A stretch of 64,000 bases of DNA, from the NCBI GenBank assembly GCA_963716095.1, contig CAVQSV010000003.1, forward strand, positions 53,803 to 117,802, read 5' to 3'. This DNA is from Sva-07 sp963716095. GTDB lineage: Bacteria; Actinomycetota; Acidimicrobiia; Acidimicrobiales; Ilumatobacteraceae. The notes beneath the pieces are model-generated. The model worked only from the letters and a program-made list of their open reading frames with translations, was not told where the DNA came from and did no database searches. Shown one piece after another: positions 32,078 to 45,295 of this stretch. Positions within the stretch are counted from its first letter, which is position 1. Every line of letters starts with the position of its first letter. A program made the translations under genes and the position numbers.

Positions 32078-32191
32078 GTACACACCCTTCGAAGCACTCG
32101 GCAGCAACCGAGGTCGGTCGTCGGGCGCAGCTGCGCCGATCGGGCCGCCGTCAGGCGGTACGTGTCACCGTCGAAATCGAACCGCGAGGGT

Positions 32192-32953
32192 TCATCCGAC
32201 GCCGGCTGCGGAGAGCCGGGATCGCAGATGCAGCACCGACTTGGTGTGGATCTGCGACACACGACTCTCGGTGACGCCGAGCACCTGGCCGATCTCGGCG
32301 AGGGTCAGCCCTTCGTCGTAGTACAGCGAGAGGACGAGCTTCTCGCGATCTGGGAGCTTCTTGATCTCGGCGCGCATCAGTTGACCCAGTTCTCGATCCT
32401 CGACCACCGCCGTCGGCGAACCAGAGCCAGGTCCGTCGAGCGCTGCCGGCTCGGCACCGGCGGCGATCGCCCGGTCGAGCGGACCGACCGTGGTGCTGGC
32501 GATCGCTGCCAACCAGCGGGTCAGTTCGTCGGTGGAGATCCGGAGATGCGCAGCGAGTTCTTCGTCGGTCGGTGCCCGCCCCGCTTTGTGCTCGAGTTCG
32601 GAGATGGCCTTCTCGACGTTGCGCGCACGGCTGCGGATCGATCGCGGCACCCAGTCGAGCTTGCGCAGGCCGTCGTAGACCGCGCCGCGAATCCGGGGAA
32701 CCGCGAAGGTCTCGAACTTGACGCCCCGCTCCGGGTCGAACCGTTCGATGGCGTCGATCAGCCCGAACACGCCCGAGCTGACGAGGTCGCCAGGATCGAC
32801 GCTGGACGGCAGTCCGGCGCCGACACGGCCGGCGACGAACTTCACCAGCGGCGAGTAGTGAACGATCAGATGATCTCGGGCAGCCGGGTTGCGGCGGTTC
32901 AACCACCGGGTCCACTGCATCTGGAGGTCGGCGTCTTCGGGAACGATGCTCAT
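32192..32953 (-). CDS. FliA/WhiG-family RNA polymerase sigma factor
   Basis: A 253-residue group 3 sigma factor. Region 2 (HLIVHYSPLVKFVAGRV, then PGDLVSSGVFGLIDAIERFD and GVKFETFAVPRIRGAVYDGL, about 30-95), region 3 (VEKAISELEHKAGRAPTDEE) and region 4 (LPDREKLVLSLYYDEGLTLA, EIGQVLGVTESRVSQIHTKS) are complete. In streptomycetes WhiG lies in this same neighbourhood and controls sporulation; in motile actinobacteria the family drives flagellar genes. Which applies here is not visible, since no targets are in the window. ATG 32953 overlaps the xerC stop by 4 bp. Confidence 0.9.
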   Translation of the reverse strand: MSIVPEDADLQMQWTRWLNRRNPAARDHLIVHYSPLVKFVAGRVGAGLPSSVDPGDLVSSGVFGLIDAIERFDPERGVKFETFAVPRIRGAVYDGLRKLDWVPRSIRSRARNVEKAISELEHKAGRAPTDEELAAHLRISTDELTRWLAAIASTTVGPLDRAIAAGAEPAALDGPGSGSPTAVVEDRELGQLMRAEIKKLPDREKLVLSLYYDEGLTLAEIGQVLGVTESRVSQIHTKSVLHLRSRLSAAGVG

Positions 32954-33918
32954 GCTCTGGGGTGGGCCTCGCGGTAAGCAGCCGACAAACGCTCGCGGCT
33001 GACGTGGGTGTAGCGCTGGGTGGTGGCCACGTCGGTGTGGCCCAGCAATTCCTGAACGGCTCGCAGATCGGCACCACCGTCGAGGAGGTGCGTGGCGAAC
33101 GTGTGGCGTAGTGCGTGCGGGTGTGTGGGGCTGGGTGAGCGTCGATCGATGATGCGACGCACGTCCCGCGGTGTCAAGGGCTTGCCCCGCTCGTTGCCGA
33201 ACAGCACGTCGCCGGCTTCGCTCGGCAGGACGTCGTGGCGGATCTCGATCCAACCGCGGAGCGCCGCGGCCGCCGGTTCGCTGATCGGCACCCGACGCTC
33301 CTTCGAGCCCTTGCCCCACACGTGCGCGATCCCGTCGGCGATCGACACCGACGACATCGTCAGCCCACAGAGTTCGCCGACGCGTAGACCGGAGCCGTAC
33401 AGCAGCTCGAGCACTGCGTCGTCGCGCAGACGTCGCCAGCCCGGCTCTGCTTCGTCGGCTGGCGCGTCGAGCAGCCCACCGAGCTCGCGCTGATCGAGCA
33501 CGCGAGGCAGACGCCCGTCGCCAGCGGGAACAGAGACGCCGCTGGTCGGATCGACCTGCGCGAACCCGCTCGCCACGAGCCACCGGTAGTACCGCCGAAT
33601 GGCCGCCGTCTTGCGAGCGATCGACCGGCGGGCGAACTGTCGAGTGGTCAGATGCGCGAGGTATCGGCGGACGGTGGCTCGCTTGACGACCGCTGGTTCG
33701 AGCACGTCGCTTCGAGCGCACCAGGTGGCGAACGACTGCACGTCGGAGCGATACGCGGCGACCGTGTTGTCGGACAATGACGTCAGCGCATGCGCGAAGT
33801 CGTCGATGCGCCAAGGGTCCACCGGGATGATCGTATTGCCCGCGAGGGCGTCGCTGCGTGGATGGGCCTGCGAGTCGGGTCGAGAACTCCTCCGGCGGCG
33901 ACGGTTCAACGCGGGCAA
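32950..33918 (-). CDS. xerC: Tyrosine recombinase XerC-like
   Basis: A 322-residue tyrosine recombinase, probably the chromosome-dimer resolvase. The N-terminal SAM-like domain is LSDNTVAAYRSDVQSFATWC; the catalytic domain contains Arg in YGSGLRVGELCGL (about 178), Lys in GKGSKERRVPI, HALRHTFATHLL (about 267-278, HxxR), LGHTDVATTQRYTHV with the second His and the nucleophilic Tyr (about 302). The start is uncertain: TTG 33918 is the first codon after dprA that keeps the frame and leaves 9 bp between genes; the first 25 residues are basic and poorly conserved. Confidence 0.9.
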   Translation of the reverse strand: MPALNRRRRRSSRPDSQAHPRSDALAGNTIIPVDPWRIDDFAHALTSLSDNTVAAYRSDVQSFATWCARSDVLEPAVVKRATVRRYLAHLTTRQFARRSIARKTAAIRRYYRWLVASGFAQVDPTSGVSVPAGDGRLPRVLDQRELGGLLDAPADEAEPGWRRLRDDAVLELLYGSGLRVGELCGLTMSSVSIADGIAHVWGKGSKERRVPISEPAAAALRGWIEIRHDVLPSEAGDVLFGNERGKPLTPRDVRRIIDRRSPSPTHPHALRHTFATHLLDGGADLRAVQELLGHTDVATTQRYTHVSRERLSAAYREAHPRA

Positions 33919-33927
33919 TCCTCGGTG

Positions 33928-35052
33928 TCATGCGAGGTCTGCCCAATCGTCGATCGCTTCGAACCAGCCTGCGGTTTCGCGCACCCAACCGGCACGTTCG
34001 AGCCGGGCGACCGCGAGCGCCACGTCGACCAACGTGCCGTTCGAGAAGGCCGCGAGTGCCTCCAGTGTTCGGGGTTCGGGTCGACACGCATCGATCAAGC
34101 GTCGGTCGTCGGCGGTCGGCAGCACCCGCGGGTCGTGGCGCCGGCGACCGGCACGGCGACGATCGAGCCCGAGCGCCATCAAGACGTCGGCGGACTCGGT
34201 GGCGGGCGCCGCTCCATCACACAGCAGCTGGTTCGTGCCGAGTGCAGCCCGACTCTGCAGGGCGCCCGGCACGGCGAACACCTCGACACCGCGCTCGGCC
34301 GCCTCACGAGCCGTGATCAGGCTGCCACCGCGTTCGCGGCTCTCGACGACCACCAGCACCTCGACCAGCGCTGCGAGGATCCGGTTGCGCAACGGGAACC
34401 GGAACGCATCGGGCGCGGTGCCGGGCGGCCATTCGGAGATCAGTGCACCTCGGGCAGCCACGGCTTCCCACAGCTCGGCGTGCTGCGCCGGGTACGGCCG
34501 GTCGGGCCCGGTCCCGACGACTGCGACAGGTGGCGCGCCGCCGGCGGCGAGCGCACCCCGGTGTGCCGCTCCGTCGATGCCCTTTGCCAGCCCGGAAACG
34601 ACGACCACTGCCTCGTCGGCCAGCTCGTAGCCGAAGCGGGCAGCGGTTTCGCGTCCACGTTGGGTTGCGTTGCGTGTCCCGACGATGCCGACGCGCCGAG
34701 CATCGAGCGTGGACAGGTCGCCACGTACGAACAGTGCTGGGGGCCGACGAGGGTCGTCGAGCAGTTGCGCCGGATACGTCGGACTGTCGGCGGTGATCAC
34801 CTCGACGCCGGCAGCCACGCAGTGCTGCCAGACGGCGTTGGGCTCGCGCCGTTCGGCCGACCTCCGCCACGCCGCGGCGAGGTCGGGTTCCTTCGCGAAC
34901 AACGTGGCGAACGGCTCGGGTGGCCGACGGCGCCCTGCTGCGATGGCGAACGCGTCCTCGGGTGTGCGCTGGGCGAGCAGCCCGGCCAGGCGGTTCGTGG
35001 TCATCCGTTCGAAACCGGCCAGCGACGCGACGAACCCCGCCGACGGGATCAT
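33928..35052 (-). CDS. dprA: DNA processing protein DprA (Smf)
   Basis: A 374-residue single-strand DNA-binding protein that loads RecA on incoming DNA in transformation. The central Rossmann-like DprA domain is clear: PTYPAQLLDDPRRPPALFVRG, RRVGIVGTRNATQRGRETA (about 118-136), SGLAKGIDGAAHRGAL, GTGPDRPYPAQHAELW, LISEWPPGT, FPLRNRILAAL and ESRERGGSLITA. A C-terminal winged-helix-like part follows (about 300-374). ATG 35052 overlaps the comM stop by 4 bp. Confidence 0.93.
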   Translation of the reverse strand: MIPSAGFVASLAGFERMTTNRLAGLLAQRTPEDAFAIAAGRRRPPEPFATLFAKEPDLAAAWRRSAERREPNAVWQHCVAAGVEVITADSPTYPAQLLDDPRRPPALFVRGDLSTLDARRVGIVGTRNATQRGRETAARFGYELADEAVVVVSGLAKGIDGAAHRGALAAGGAPPVAVVGTGPDRPYPAQHAELWEAVAARGALISEWPPGTAPDAFRFPLRNRILAALVEVLVVVESRERGGSLITAREAAERGVEVFAVPGALQSRAALGTNQLLCDGAAPATESADVLMALGLDRRRAGRRRHDPRVLPTADDRRLIDACRPEPRTLEALAAFSNGTLVDVALAVARLERAGWVRETAGWFEAIDDWADLA

Positions 35053-36572
35053 GCCACCCTCCCCGCCGGCTGCGATCGAGCAACGGTGGCCCGAAACCGA
35101 AGGGCCACCGCCACATCCTGCTCGTCGACGGCCGATGCCGAATGCCCGCGCAGGTCGGCGATCGTCCGCGCCACGCGCCTGATGCGGTGATAGCCCCGGC
35201 CACTCAGACGTTCCTGCTCGAGTTCGTGACGGAGCAACGCCATCGCAGCGTCGTCGAGGCGGGCCACATCGTCGAGGCGATCGACGCGAAGGGCACTGTT
35301 GAGACACCCCTGGCGGGCCTCGGCGAGTTGGCGCGCTGCGAGGACACGGGCGGCGATCACCGCCGAGCACTCGCCGGGCTCGTTGGCGAGCAGCTGGTCG
35401 ACAGCTGGACGATGCACGGGCACCCGGAGGTCGAAACGGTCGAGGAGCGGGCCCGACACCCGTCGCGCATAACGGTGCAGGACCGAGTCACCACACAGAC
35501 ACGCCCCGGGCGCCCCTCCTCCGCACGGGCACGGATTCATGGCGGCCACCAGGAGGAAGTCGGCGGGCAGTTCGGCCCGGACACCGGTGCGGATGACCTG
35601 CACGGACCGCGACTCGAGCGGCTGACGCAACCCGTCGAGCACCGACGGCGCGAACTCGGCCAGTTCGTCCATGAACAGCACGCCGCCGTGAGCGATCGAG
35701 ACCTCTCCCGGACGGATGACCCGGGAGCCACCGCCGACGAGGGCGGTCTGCGAGGTGCTGTGATGAGGAGCACGGAACGGTGGCGTGCGCACCAGGCCAC
35801 CCGCGGGCAGCGGGATCCCCGAGGCCGAGTGCACCATCGTGACCTCGAGCGCTCTCGCGCGTTCGAGCGGCGGGAGCAGACCTGGAAGGCGCGACGCCAG
35901 CATCGTCTTACCGGCGCCCGGCGGGCCGATGAACAGGGTGTGGTGCCCACCAGCGGCCGCGACTTCCAGCGCATGCCTCGCGATCGGTTGACCCTGCACG
36001 TCGGCGAGGTCGGGGACCGCGATCGCCGGGTCGTCGGGTGGTCGGGCGGGGTCGTGGTCGGGCCACGGCGCCTCGCCTCGCAGCACCTCGACCAACTCGC
36101 CGAGGTTGGCGATGAGGCGAACTCGGCCGAGCGCAGCGACCGATGCCTCGGCGGCACTGGCGATCGGCACGACGACATCCCGCTCGCCGAGCGCCCCCAC
36201 CATCGGCGCTACGCCATTCACCGGGCGCAGCGATCCGTCGAGGCCGAGTTCACCGATGAACGCCAAGGCTCCAATCGCCTCGACGGGTATCACCTCGCTG
36301 GCAGCGAGCACCGCGATGGCGATCGCGAGGTCGAGCCCGGAACCGGCCTTGCGATCGCCTGATGGGGCGAGATTGACGGTGATCTTGTGCTTCGGCCAGG
36401 GATGGCCGCTGCTGGTCACCGCCGCCCTGGCACGATCGCGCGACTCGCGAATCGACACATCGGGGAGGCCGACGAGACTGAAGCCGGGCAGGCCGGCCGA
36501 CACCTGGACCTCGACATGGATCAGGTGCCCTTCTGCACAGAAGAGCACCGCAGATGGAACCGATGCGTACAT
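35049..36572 (-). CDS. comM: ComM/YifB-family Mg-chelatase-like AAA+ ATPase
   Basis: A 507-residue ATPase; ComM acts as a helicase promoting branch migration in natural transformation. It starts with the ribosomal S5/LonC-like domain (MYASVPSAVLFCAEGHLIHV, FSLVGLPDVSIRESRDRAR, TVNLAPSGDRKAGSGLDLA), then the AAA+ core with GPPGAGKTMLASRLPGLLPP (about 216), FRAPHHSTSQTALVGGG, VLFMDELAEF (about 300) and a Cys-rich NPCPCGGGAPGACLCGD. ATG 36572 follows a strong GAGGAGGT Shine-Dalgarno 5 nt upstream, so longer in-frame readings are rejected. First of the comM-dprA-xerC-sigma chain of 4-bp overlaps. Confidence 0.93.
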   Translation of the reverse strand: MYASVPSAVLFCAEGHLIHVEVQVSAGLPGFSLVGLPDVSIRESRDRARAAVTSSGHPWPKHKITVNLAPSGDRKAGSGLDLAIAIAVLAASEVIPVEAIGALAFIGELGLDGSLRPVNGVAPMVGALGERDVVVPIASAAEASVAALGRVRLIANLGELVEVLRGEAPWPDHDPARPPDDPAIAVPDLADVQGQPIARHALEVAAAGGHHTLFIGPPGAGKTMLASRLPGLLPPLERARALEVTMVHSASGIPLPAGGLVRTPPFRAPHHSTSQTALVGGGSRVIRPGEVSIAHGGVLFMDELAEFAPSVLDGLRQPLESRSVQVIRTGVRAELPADFLLVAAMNPCPCGGGAPGACLCGDSVLHRYARRVSGPLLDRFDLRVPVHRPAVDQLLANEPGECSAVIAARVLAARQLAEARQGCLNSALRVDRLDDVARLDDAAMALLRHELEQERLSGRGYHRIRRVARTIADLRGHSASAVDEQDVAVALRFRATVARSQPAGRVA

Positions 36573-36752
36573 CGCACACCTCCTCGGGACGTCGCGGCGA
36601 ACCGCGGGAACTTCGAGGAGGGACGAGCGGGGCCCCACGACCCCGGCCGGTGAATTGCAGCGGCCGTGATCCGAACTGTACCGCAGGGGTGTCACAGTCC
36701 AACGGGCAGGGCGCTGCCGAAAAGCTCGGGGCGCGTGCGACAATGCTGCCCC

Positions 36753-37241
36753 GTGTCCAGGCTTCGCACGACTCTCACCCGCTGTTCCGCGGGGCCGGCA
36801 GCGCTCGCTCTCGCGGCGACCATGATGCTGGGGGCCGGCTGCGGCAACGACGAGGCACCGAGCGCTGAGCGGTTCTGTGGCGAGGTCGCAGAGAACAGCG
36901 ACGCGCTCACCAACCCGCAGTTGACCGACGCCGAGGACATCGAGGCCCTCCTCGAGCTGTACCGAGAGATCGGCGACCTCGCGCCGCTCGGCGTCGAGGA
37001 CGACTGGAACGAGCTCGTGTCGGCCTACGAAACCGCGAGCACCGTCGTGATCGGCGATCAGGAGTCAGAGCAGGCGGCCCTCACGGCCATCTACTCGAGC
37101 GAGCAGTCGGCTGCACAGGTGGAAGCCTGGCTGTTGGCCAACTGCGCGGTCGACATCGGACCCGTTCTCACCATCGTGCCGCAGGGTCCCGCAACGATCA
37201 CGGTGCCACCGGCGACCACCACGGCGACATCGTCGCCGTAG
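36753..37241 (+). CDS. Small predicted lipoprotein
   Basis: A 162-residue protein whose start, GTG 36753, gives VSRLRTTLTRCSAGPAALAL and then MMLGAGCGNDE: basic n-region, hydrophobic core and lipobox LGAGC, so it is likely lipid-anchored outside the membrane. The mature part is acidic and helical (AERFCGEVAENSDALTNPQL) with a Cys pair (FCG and NCAVDIG) that may form a disulfide, and ends in a Thr/Pro-rich tail. No family recognised. The 180 bp upstream to comM hold the divergent promoter region. It converges on clpP across 12 bp without any visible hairpin. Confidence 0.7.
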   Translation: MSRLRTTLTRCSAGPAALALAATMMLGAGCGNDEAPSAERFCGEVAENSDALTNPQLTDAEDIEALLELYREIGDLAPLGVEDDWNELVSAYETASTVVIGDQESEQAALTAIYSSEQSAAQVEAWLLANCAVDIGPVLTIVPQGPATITVPPATTTATSSP

Positions 37242-37253
37242 GGCTGCTCGGGC

Positions 37254-37847
37254 TCAGGCGATCTCGCCGCGACGCAAGATCACCTTGTCGACGAGGCCGT
37301 AGTCGCGGCCCTCTTCGGCGGTGAACCAGCGGTCGCGTTCGGAGTCGGCAGTGATCTGCTCGAGGGTCTGGCCCGAGTGCTCGGCGATCAGCGTTGCCAT
37401 GCGCAGCTTGGTGTAGCGCAGCTGCTCGGCCTGGATGGCGATGTCGGAGGCCTGGCCACGCAGGCCAGCGAGGGGCTGATGCATCATGATGCGCGCATTG
37501 GGAAGGGTGTAGCGCTTTCCCGCGGCCCCGGCGGTGAGCAGGAACTGGCCCATCGACGCAGCGAGTCCGAGGCACACGGTGGCGACGTCACATCCGACGA
37601 ACTGCATCGTGTCGTAGATCGCCATGCCGGCGGTGACCGAACCGCCCGGGCTGTTGATGTAGAGCCAGATGTCCTGGCCCGGATCTTCGCCCTCGAGGTA
37701 GAGCAACTGGGCGCAGATCTGGTTGGCGATGTCATCGTTGACGTCGGACCCCAGCATGACCACGCGGTTCTTCAGGAGGCGATCGAAGACGGCGGAGCGA
37801 GGATCGAATCCGCCCTCGAGTGCTGCTGGCTGGATGAGTTCCGACAT
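37254..37847 (-). CDS. clpP: ATP-dependent Clp protease proteolytic subunit
   Basis: A 197-residue serine protease subunit forming the barrel that works with ClpX or ClpC. Motifs: LLKNRVVMLGSDVNDDIANQ, INSPGGSVTAGMAIYDTM, the nucleophile region VCLGLAASMGQFLL (Ser about 99), NARIMMHQPLAG (His about 124) and ERDRWFTAEEGRDYGLVD (Asp of the triad region). ATG 37847 with TAGCCT 7 nt upstream (37855-37860) looks leaderless. It is a lone clpP copy without clpX or tig beside it, so it may be an additional paralogue; actinobacteria usually have two or more. Confidence 0.93.
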   Translation of the reverse strand: MSELIQPAALEGGFDPRSAVFDRLLKNRVVMLGSDVNDDIANQICAQLLYLEGEDPGQDIWLYINSPGGSVTAGMAIYDTMQFVGCDVATVCLGLAASMGQFLLTAGAAGKRYTLPNARIMMHQPLAGLRGQASDIAIQAEQLRYTKLRMATLIAEHSGQTLEQITADSERDRWFTAEEGRDYGLVDKVILRRGEIA

Positions 37848-37961
37848 GGCCGCCAGGCTACCGGCGCCCATGGAGGTCACCGACGTCCACCGATGCGCAT
37901 CGCTCGGCATCGTTGCGGCAGCGGCTGACCGACGCGGCCGCATTGGCAGTACCGTCGTGCC

Positions 37962-39173
37962 ATGGCCGTCACCGCCAAGTTCGTCACCGACCGAGTCGAA
38001 GCACTTCCCAACGTTGCAGCGGCGCTGACACTGCGCCTCTACAACGACGACGTCACGACGAGGCCCGTCACGTTCGCCCCGTCAGGCGACCTGGTCGAAC
38101 ACACCCGGCTCGGGTCCAACTCGGCGACGCTCGAGACCAACCAGATCGTCGACGTGCCGGTCACCGTGCTCCTCCCGTCCACCGTCGATGCGGGAACGCA
38201 CACGCTCACCGTCGAGGTGCAGGTGGAGCCCGATGCCGCGAACGGCAGTGACAGCGCCATCGGCCATCCCGTGGCGATGGCGACGATCGAGGTACCCAGT
38301 CACACCGACTACGCGGTCGCGCTCCAGCCCGCAAGGTCGCGAGGGTCGTCGACGGGTCGCCACCGCATCCGGTTGGCCAACACCGGCAACGTCGCAGCGA
38401 TCGTCGAGCTGTCGACCACCGCGGTCGATGACGCGGTCCGCGTCCAGTTCGCGCAGACCACACTCACCGTCCCGGCCGGTGCGTCGCAGGAGACCTCGCT
38501 GCGGGTGACGCCCACGAAGACGTACTGGAGCGGGCCGACCGTCGACCACAGCTTCATCGTCTCGGCGACTGCTCCCGACGGCCGCACCGACGACCTGGCA
38601 GGCACCTACCAGCAGCGACCACGGGTGCCGGGCTGGCTCGGCCCCGCCGCCGCCGGCGCAGCTGCCGCGCTCATCATCGGCGCAATCACCTGGTTCGCGT
38701 TCCTGCGTCCCTGGGTCGAGGACACCGCCGATCAGGCTGCTGCTGATGCCATCGAACTCGACCGAGCCGCACTCCGCGAGCGGATCGAGGAGCTCGAAGC
38801 CGCCGCAGCCGAAGCCGAGGAGTTGCCGCTCGGAACGCCGACCGACATCCGACTCGATGTCGACCCTGCGGGCGGAAACTCCGAGCGGGCAGAGGAGGCC
38901 GCCAGGCCCGGAACGATCCTGTCGATCACCGACATCGTGCTGCAGAACCCGACCGGCGCCGTTGGCACCGTGGCGTGGCTCCGCGGCGACGAGGTGCTCC
39001 TGCAATCGGAACTCGCCAACTTCCGTGACTTCGATCTGCACTTCGTTGCCCCGTACCAGTTCGACAGCAACGACGAGATCGTGCTCGAGGTCACGTGCCG
39101 CACACCGGGCACGGGGCAGAGCAGCTGCCCGATCGGTGCGTCACTGGTCGGCTTCGTCGACGAAACCGACTGA
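37962..39173 (+). CDS. Conserved-type membrane protein with Ig-like N-terminal region, function unknown
   Basis: A 403-residue protein without a signal peptide. Residues 1-220 are beta-rich and look like two Ig-like or NEW3-type domains (LTLRLYNDDVTTRPVTFAPS; TGRHRIRLANTGNVAAIVEL), in which conserved NTGN-like turns are typical. A membrane helix lies at about 228-250 (AAAGAAAALIIGAITWFAFL), then a short predicted coiled coil (about 263-290, Glu/Ala-rich) and a beta C-terminal domain with two Cys (TCRTPG, SSCPIG). Topology would place the Ig part in the cytoplasm unless inserted differently. ATG 37962 is 6 nt after TACCGT. No function assigned. Confidence 0.65.
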   Translation: MAVTAKFVTDRVEALPNVAAALTLRLYNDDVTTRPVTFAPSGDLVEHTRLGSNSATLETNQIVDVPVTVLLPSTVDAGTHTLTVEVQVEPDAANGSDSAIGHPVAMATIEVPSHTDYAVALQPARSRGSSTGRHRIRLANTGNVAAIVELSTTAVDDAVRVQFAQTTLTVPAGASQETSLRVTPTKTYWSGPTVDHSFIVSATAPDGRTDDLAGTYQQRPRVPGWLGPAAAGAAAALIIGAITWFAFLRPWVEDTADQAAADAIELDRAALRERIEELEAAAAEAEELPLGTPTDIRLDVDPAGGNSERAEEAARPGTILSITDIVLQNPTGAVGTVAWLRGDEVLLQSELANFRDFDLHFVAPYQFDSNDEIVLEVTCRTPGTGQSSCPIGASLVGFVDETD

Positions 39174-39187
39174 GCGACCGACGGGTC

Positions 39188-41587
<2,400 letters not shown>

Positions 41588-41619
41588 CTCTGACGTACCT
41601 CCAAGCTACCGGTCGCTGA

Positions 41620-42943
41620 TCAGCGTGCCAGCCCGCTCATCACGACAGCGACCTGTTCGGTCGGCTGGACCTCATCGATCGATGCGAGCAGCCCAGCGAG
41701 ACCGGCAGTGCCGGTGGGGCTCACGTCGAACCCGGCGGAGCGCGCCAGTTGGTGGGCGGCGACGACGTCGGCCTCGGTGGCCACCACCGGCGCGTCGCCC
41801 CGCGCCCCGCCGATCGCGTCGATCACGCCCAACCAGTCGTAGGTCTCGTCGTCGAGAATTCCGTCCGCAATCGATTGCGGGTGCTCCCACGGCGTCATCA
41901 GCTCACCCCAGCGCTCGCCGAGTTGACGTGCTCCACCGTCGAGATCGGCGCCGGCGCGGTCCCATGCCCGACGCAGTGGGGCACATCCGGCTGCCTGCAC
42001 CGCGACGAAGCGAACTCCGGGCGCGACCTGGCGCAATCCAGCGCCCAGGCAGGCGGCGAAGGCGCCTCCACCCACCTGGACGAACATCCGGTCGAGATGT
42101 TCGACGCCGGCACCGGTGAGTTGGTGGCCGATCTCCCAACCGATCGTTCGGCCCCCGTCGAGCGCGAGCGCGTTCTCGGGCCCTTGCACGGTGAACGGGA
42201 TCGACCCGGCGTCGACTGCCTCTCGGAACCGGAACATCGCAGGGTCTCCGGCCGGGTCGCTCGCACGGCGTTCGCACCTGTGGACCCGCGCCCCGAGCCG
42301 GTCGAGTTCGGCACCGAACCCGTCGCTCATCCAGGTGGGAACGTACACATCGATGGGCCAGTCTGCGGCGGCAGCCAGCGTGGCTGCTGCCAGTGCGGCG
42401 TTGCCGCAGGAGGCAATCGCCAACGGCGGGCGCTGCGGGAGGAACCCGAGCTGCTCGGCGGCGAGCAGGTGGAGCAGGATCGTGAACAGGTGTCGAGCCT
42501 TCTGGCTGCCGCCCACTGCGCCGGTTTCGTCCTTCACCCACACGCCGCCACCGTCGGCGAACCCGAGTGCATCCGACAGCGCATCGGATCGGCCGAACGG
42601 CGTCGGCACGAAGCCGACCCCGGCCACCTGTTGGACGTGGCGATCGAGTTCCGCGACCATCGCCCGGCGGGCGGACTCGTCGATCCCGTTCGCGTCGGCG
42701 AAGGCGGCCCAAGCAAGGTCCGCATCGTGGGTGATGAACGGGTTCGCATCGGCATCCCACCGAATTGGTGCAACGATCTCGTCTCCGACGAACCCGCCTG
42801 CAGACATCGGTGGGTTCGCCGTGCACGATCGTCAGGACGTGTCGACGGTCGAGCGACGTGGAGTTGGGGCAGCGCCACGGGAATGGTGTGGCGATGTCGA
42901 CGACGGCGCCGCACACCCTGCATTCCCAGGCGGTCACGTCCAC
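41620..42943 (-). CDS. Threonine synthase-like PLP enzyme, N-terminal part frameshifted
   Basis: The frame 41620-42807 (395 residues from ATG) encodes a fold-type-II PLP enzyme: VKDETGAVGGSQKARHLFTI (PLP Lys), ASCGNAALAAATLAAAA (phosphate and Asn site), QVGGGAFAACLG and SPTGTAGLAGLL near the end. Just upstream, in another frame, GTG 42943 opens VDVTAWECRVCGAVVDIATP, a Cys-pair start usual for threonine synthase and relatives. Between them (about 42800-42830, near CGAACCCACCG) one extra base breaks the chain; the span of 1324 bp is one base over a multiple of three. Substrate open: threonine synthase or a paralogue. 19 bp after the next PLP gene. Confidence 0.72.
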
Positions 42944-42962
42944 GGTCGGCTCCTGGGTTCGC

Positions 42963-44489
<1,527 letters not shown>

Positions 44490-44506
44490 CTTGACATTCT
44501 GTCAAG
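44490..44506. promoter_or_regulatory. Short perfect palindrome upstream of the PLP gene
   Basis: CTTGACA-TTC-TGTCAAG, 7-bp arms, directly before GTG 44489. Position suggests an operator or a -35-like element in the 5' region; the 59-bp gap also holds a larger palindrome at 44513. Confidence 0.4.
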
Positions 44507-44512
44507 GGAATC

Positions 44513-44545
44513 CGTTACTCGTGGTGTCTGACACCACGAGTAACG
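44513..44545. repeat. GTTACnnnTGGTGTC palindrome upstream of the PLP enzyme gene
   Basis: Perfect 16-bp arms CGTTACTCGTGGTGTC and its inverse around a central T at 44529. It lies 3 bp after the DUF2461 stop and 23 bp before the next gene. Compared with 19983-20021, the three bases between GTTAC and TGGTGTC differ but match again in the opposite arm. Confidence 0.65.
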
Positions 44546-44548
44546 AAA

Positions 44549-45211
44549 TCAGAACGGGCGGTCGTCGGGTGGGAGCGTGCTCGGTCCGACGTGTGCATCG
44601 AGCCAGGCGCACAGGTCGGCGACTCCGCTCCACGTGTCTCGGATGCGCGTGGCGGCGCCCGGGGTGTGGATCCACTTCGGGGCGCCGAACTCCTTGACGG
44701 CGATCAGGCCCTTGAGGCGCAGCAGCTCGATGCGAGGATGGTCCTTGGGATAGCCGCGTGGGGCGGTCTTCAGCGTGTCGATGGCGCTGATCGAGTACTT
44801 GCGACGGGCGGCGTCGGCGACCAGCGCCGACAGCTCCTCGCCGGTCGCCTCACCATCGATCGCTGCCCGCAGGCGTGCGAGTTGATCCTTCGCCATTGCG
44901 TAGTAGCCGGCGCCGACCATCAGGCCGTCGGCCGAGAACTGCACGTAGAAGCCGGCCCCGCCCTCGGACTCTCCGTACGCACCCTGCTGGGTCTTGTAGG
45001 GAGGCTTGTTCTTCGAGAACCTGACGTCGTTGTACGGCCGGAACATGTGGAACGGCCCGAACTCGTCGAGTGCCTCGGTCAACTCGACCATCGGCTGCTT
45101 CACGAATTCGTCGAACCGACCCTTGTTGGCCTGCCAGAACGAACGCGAGTTGTCGGCAGCGAGCTGTTCGTAGAACTCGATGCCCTCGATGGGGAATCCA
45201 CGGAACGCCAT
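44549..45211 (-). CDS. DUF2461 (TIGR02453) family protein
   Basis: A 220-residue cytoplasmic protein of the widespread uncharacterised family. The hallmark regions are FYEQLAADNSRSFWQANKG, FRPYNDVRFSKNKPPYKTQQ (about 55-78), GAGFYVQFSADGLMVGAGYY and PRGYPKDHPRIELLRLKGL. No catalytic role has been established for the family that I know of. ATG 45211 is 8 nt after TACCGT (45220-45225). Divergent from the HerA-like ATPase gene across 84 bp. Confidence 0.85.
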   Translation of the reverse strand: MAFRGFPIEGIEFYEQLAADNSRSFWQANKGRFDEFVKQPMVELTEALDEFGPFHMFRPYNDVRFSKNKPPYKTQQGAYGESEGGAGFYVQFSADGLMVGAGYYAMAKDQLARLRAAIDGEATGEELSALVADAARRKYSISAIDTLKTAPRGYPKDHPRIELLRLKGLIAVKEFGAPKWIHTPGAATRIRDTWSGVADLCAWLDAHVGPSTLPPDDRPF

Positions 45212-45295
45212 ACCCGCTGACGGTAGCCCGACGTCGAGACAGGTGGGGACGGGGTCGGGGAGGACCGATTGCGACCGATCGCATAGGTTCGCGGC

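Noticed and set aside
33840..33927. Attachment site or integron beside the tyrosine recombinase
   Set aside because: The recombinase is in the conserved comM-dprA-xerC-sigma operon with 4-bp overlaps, has no direct repeats or cargo nearby, and fits the housekeeping XerC role.
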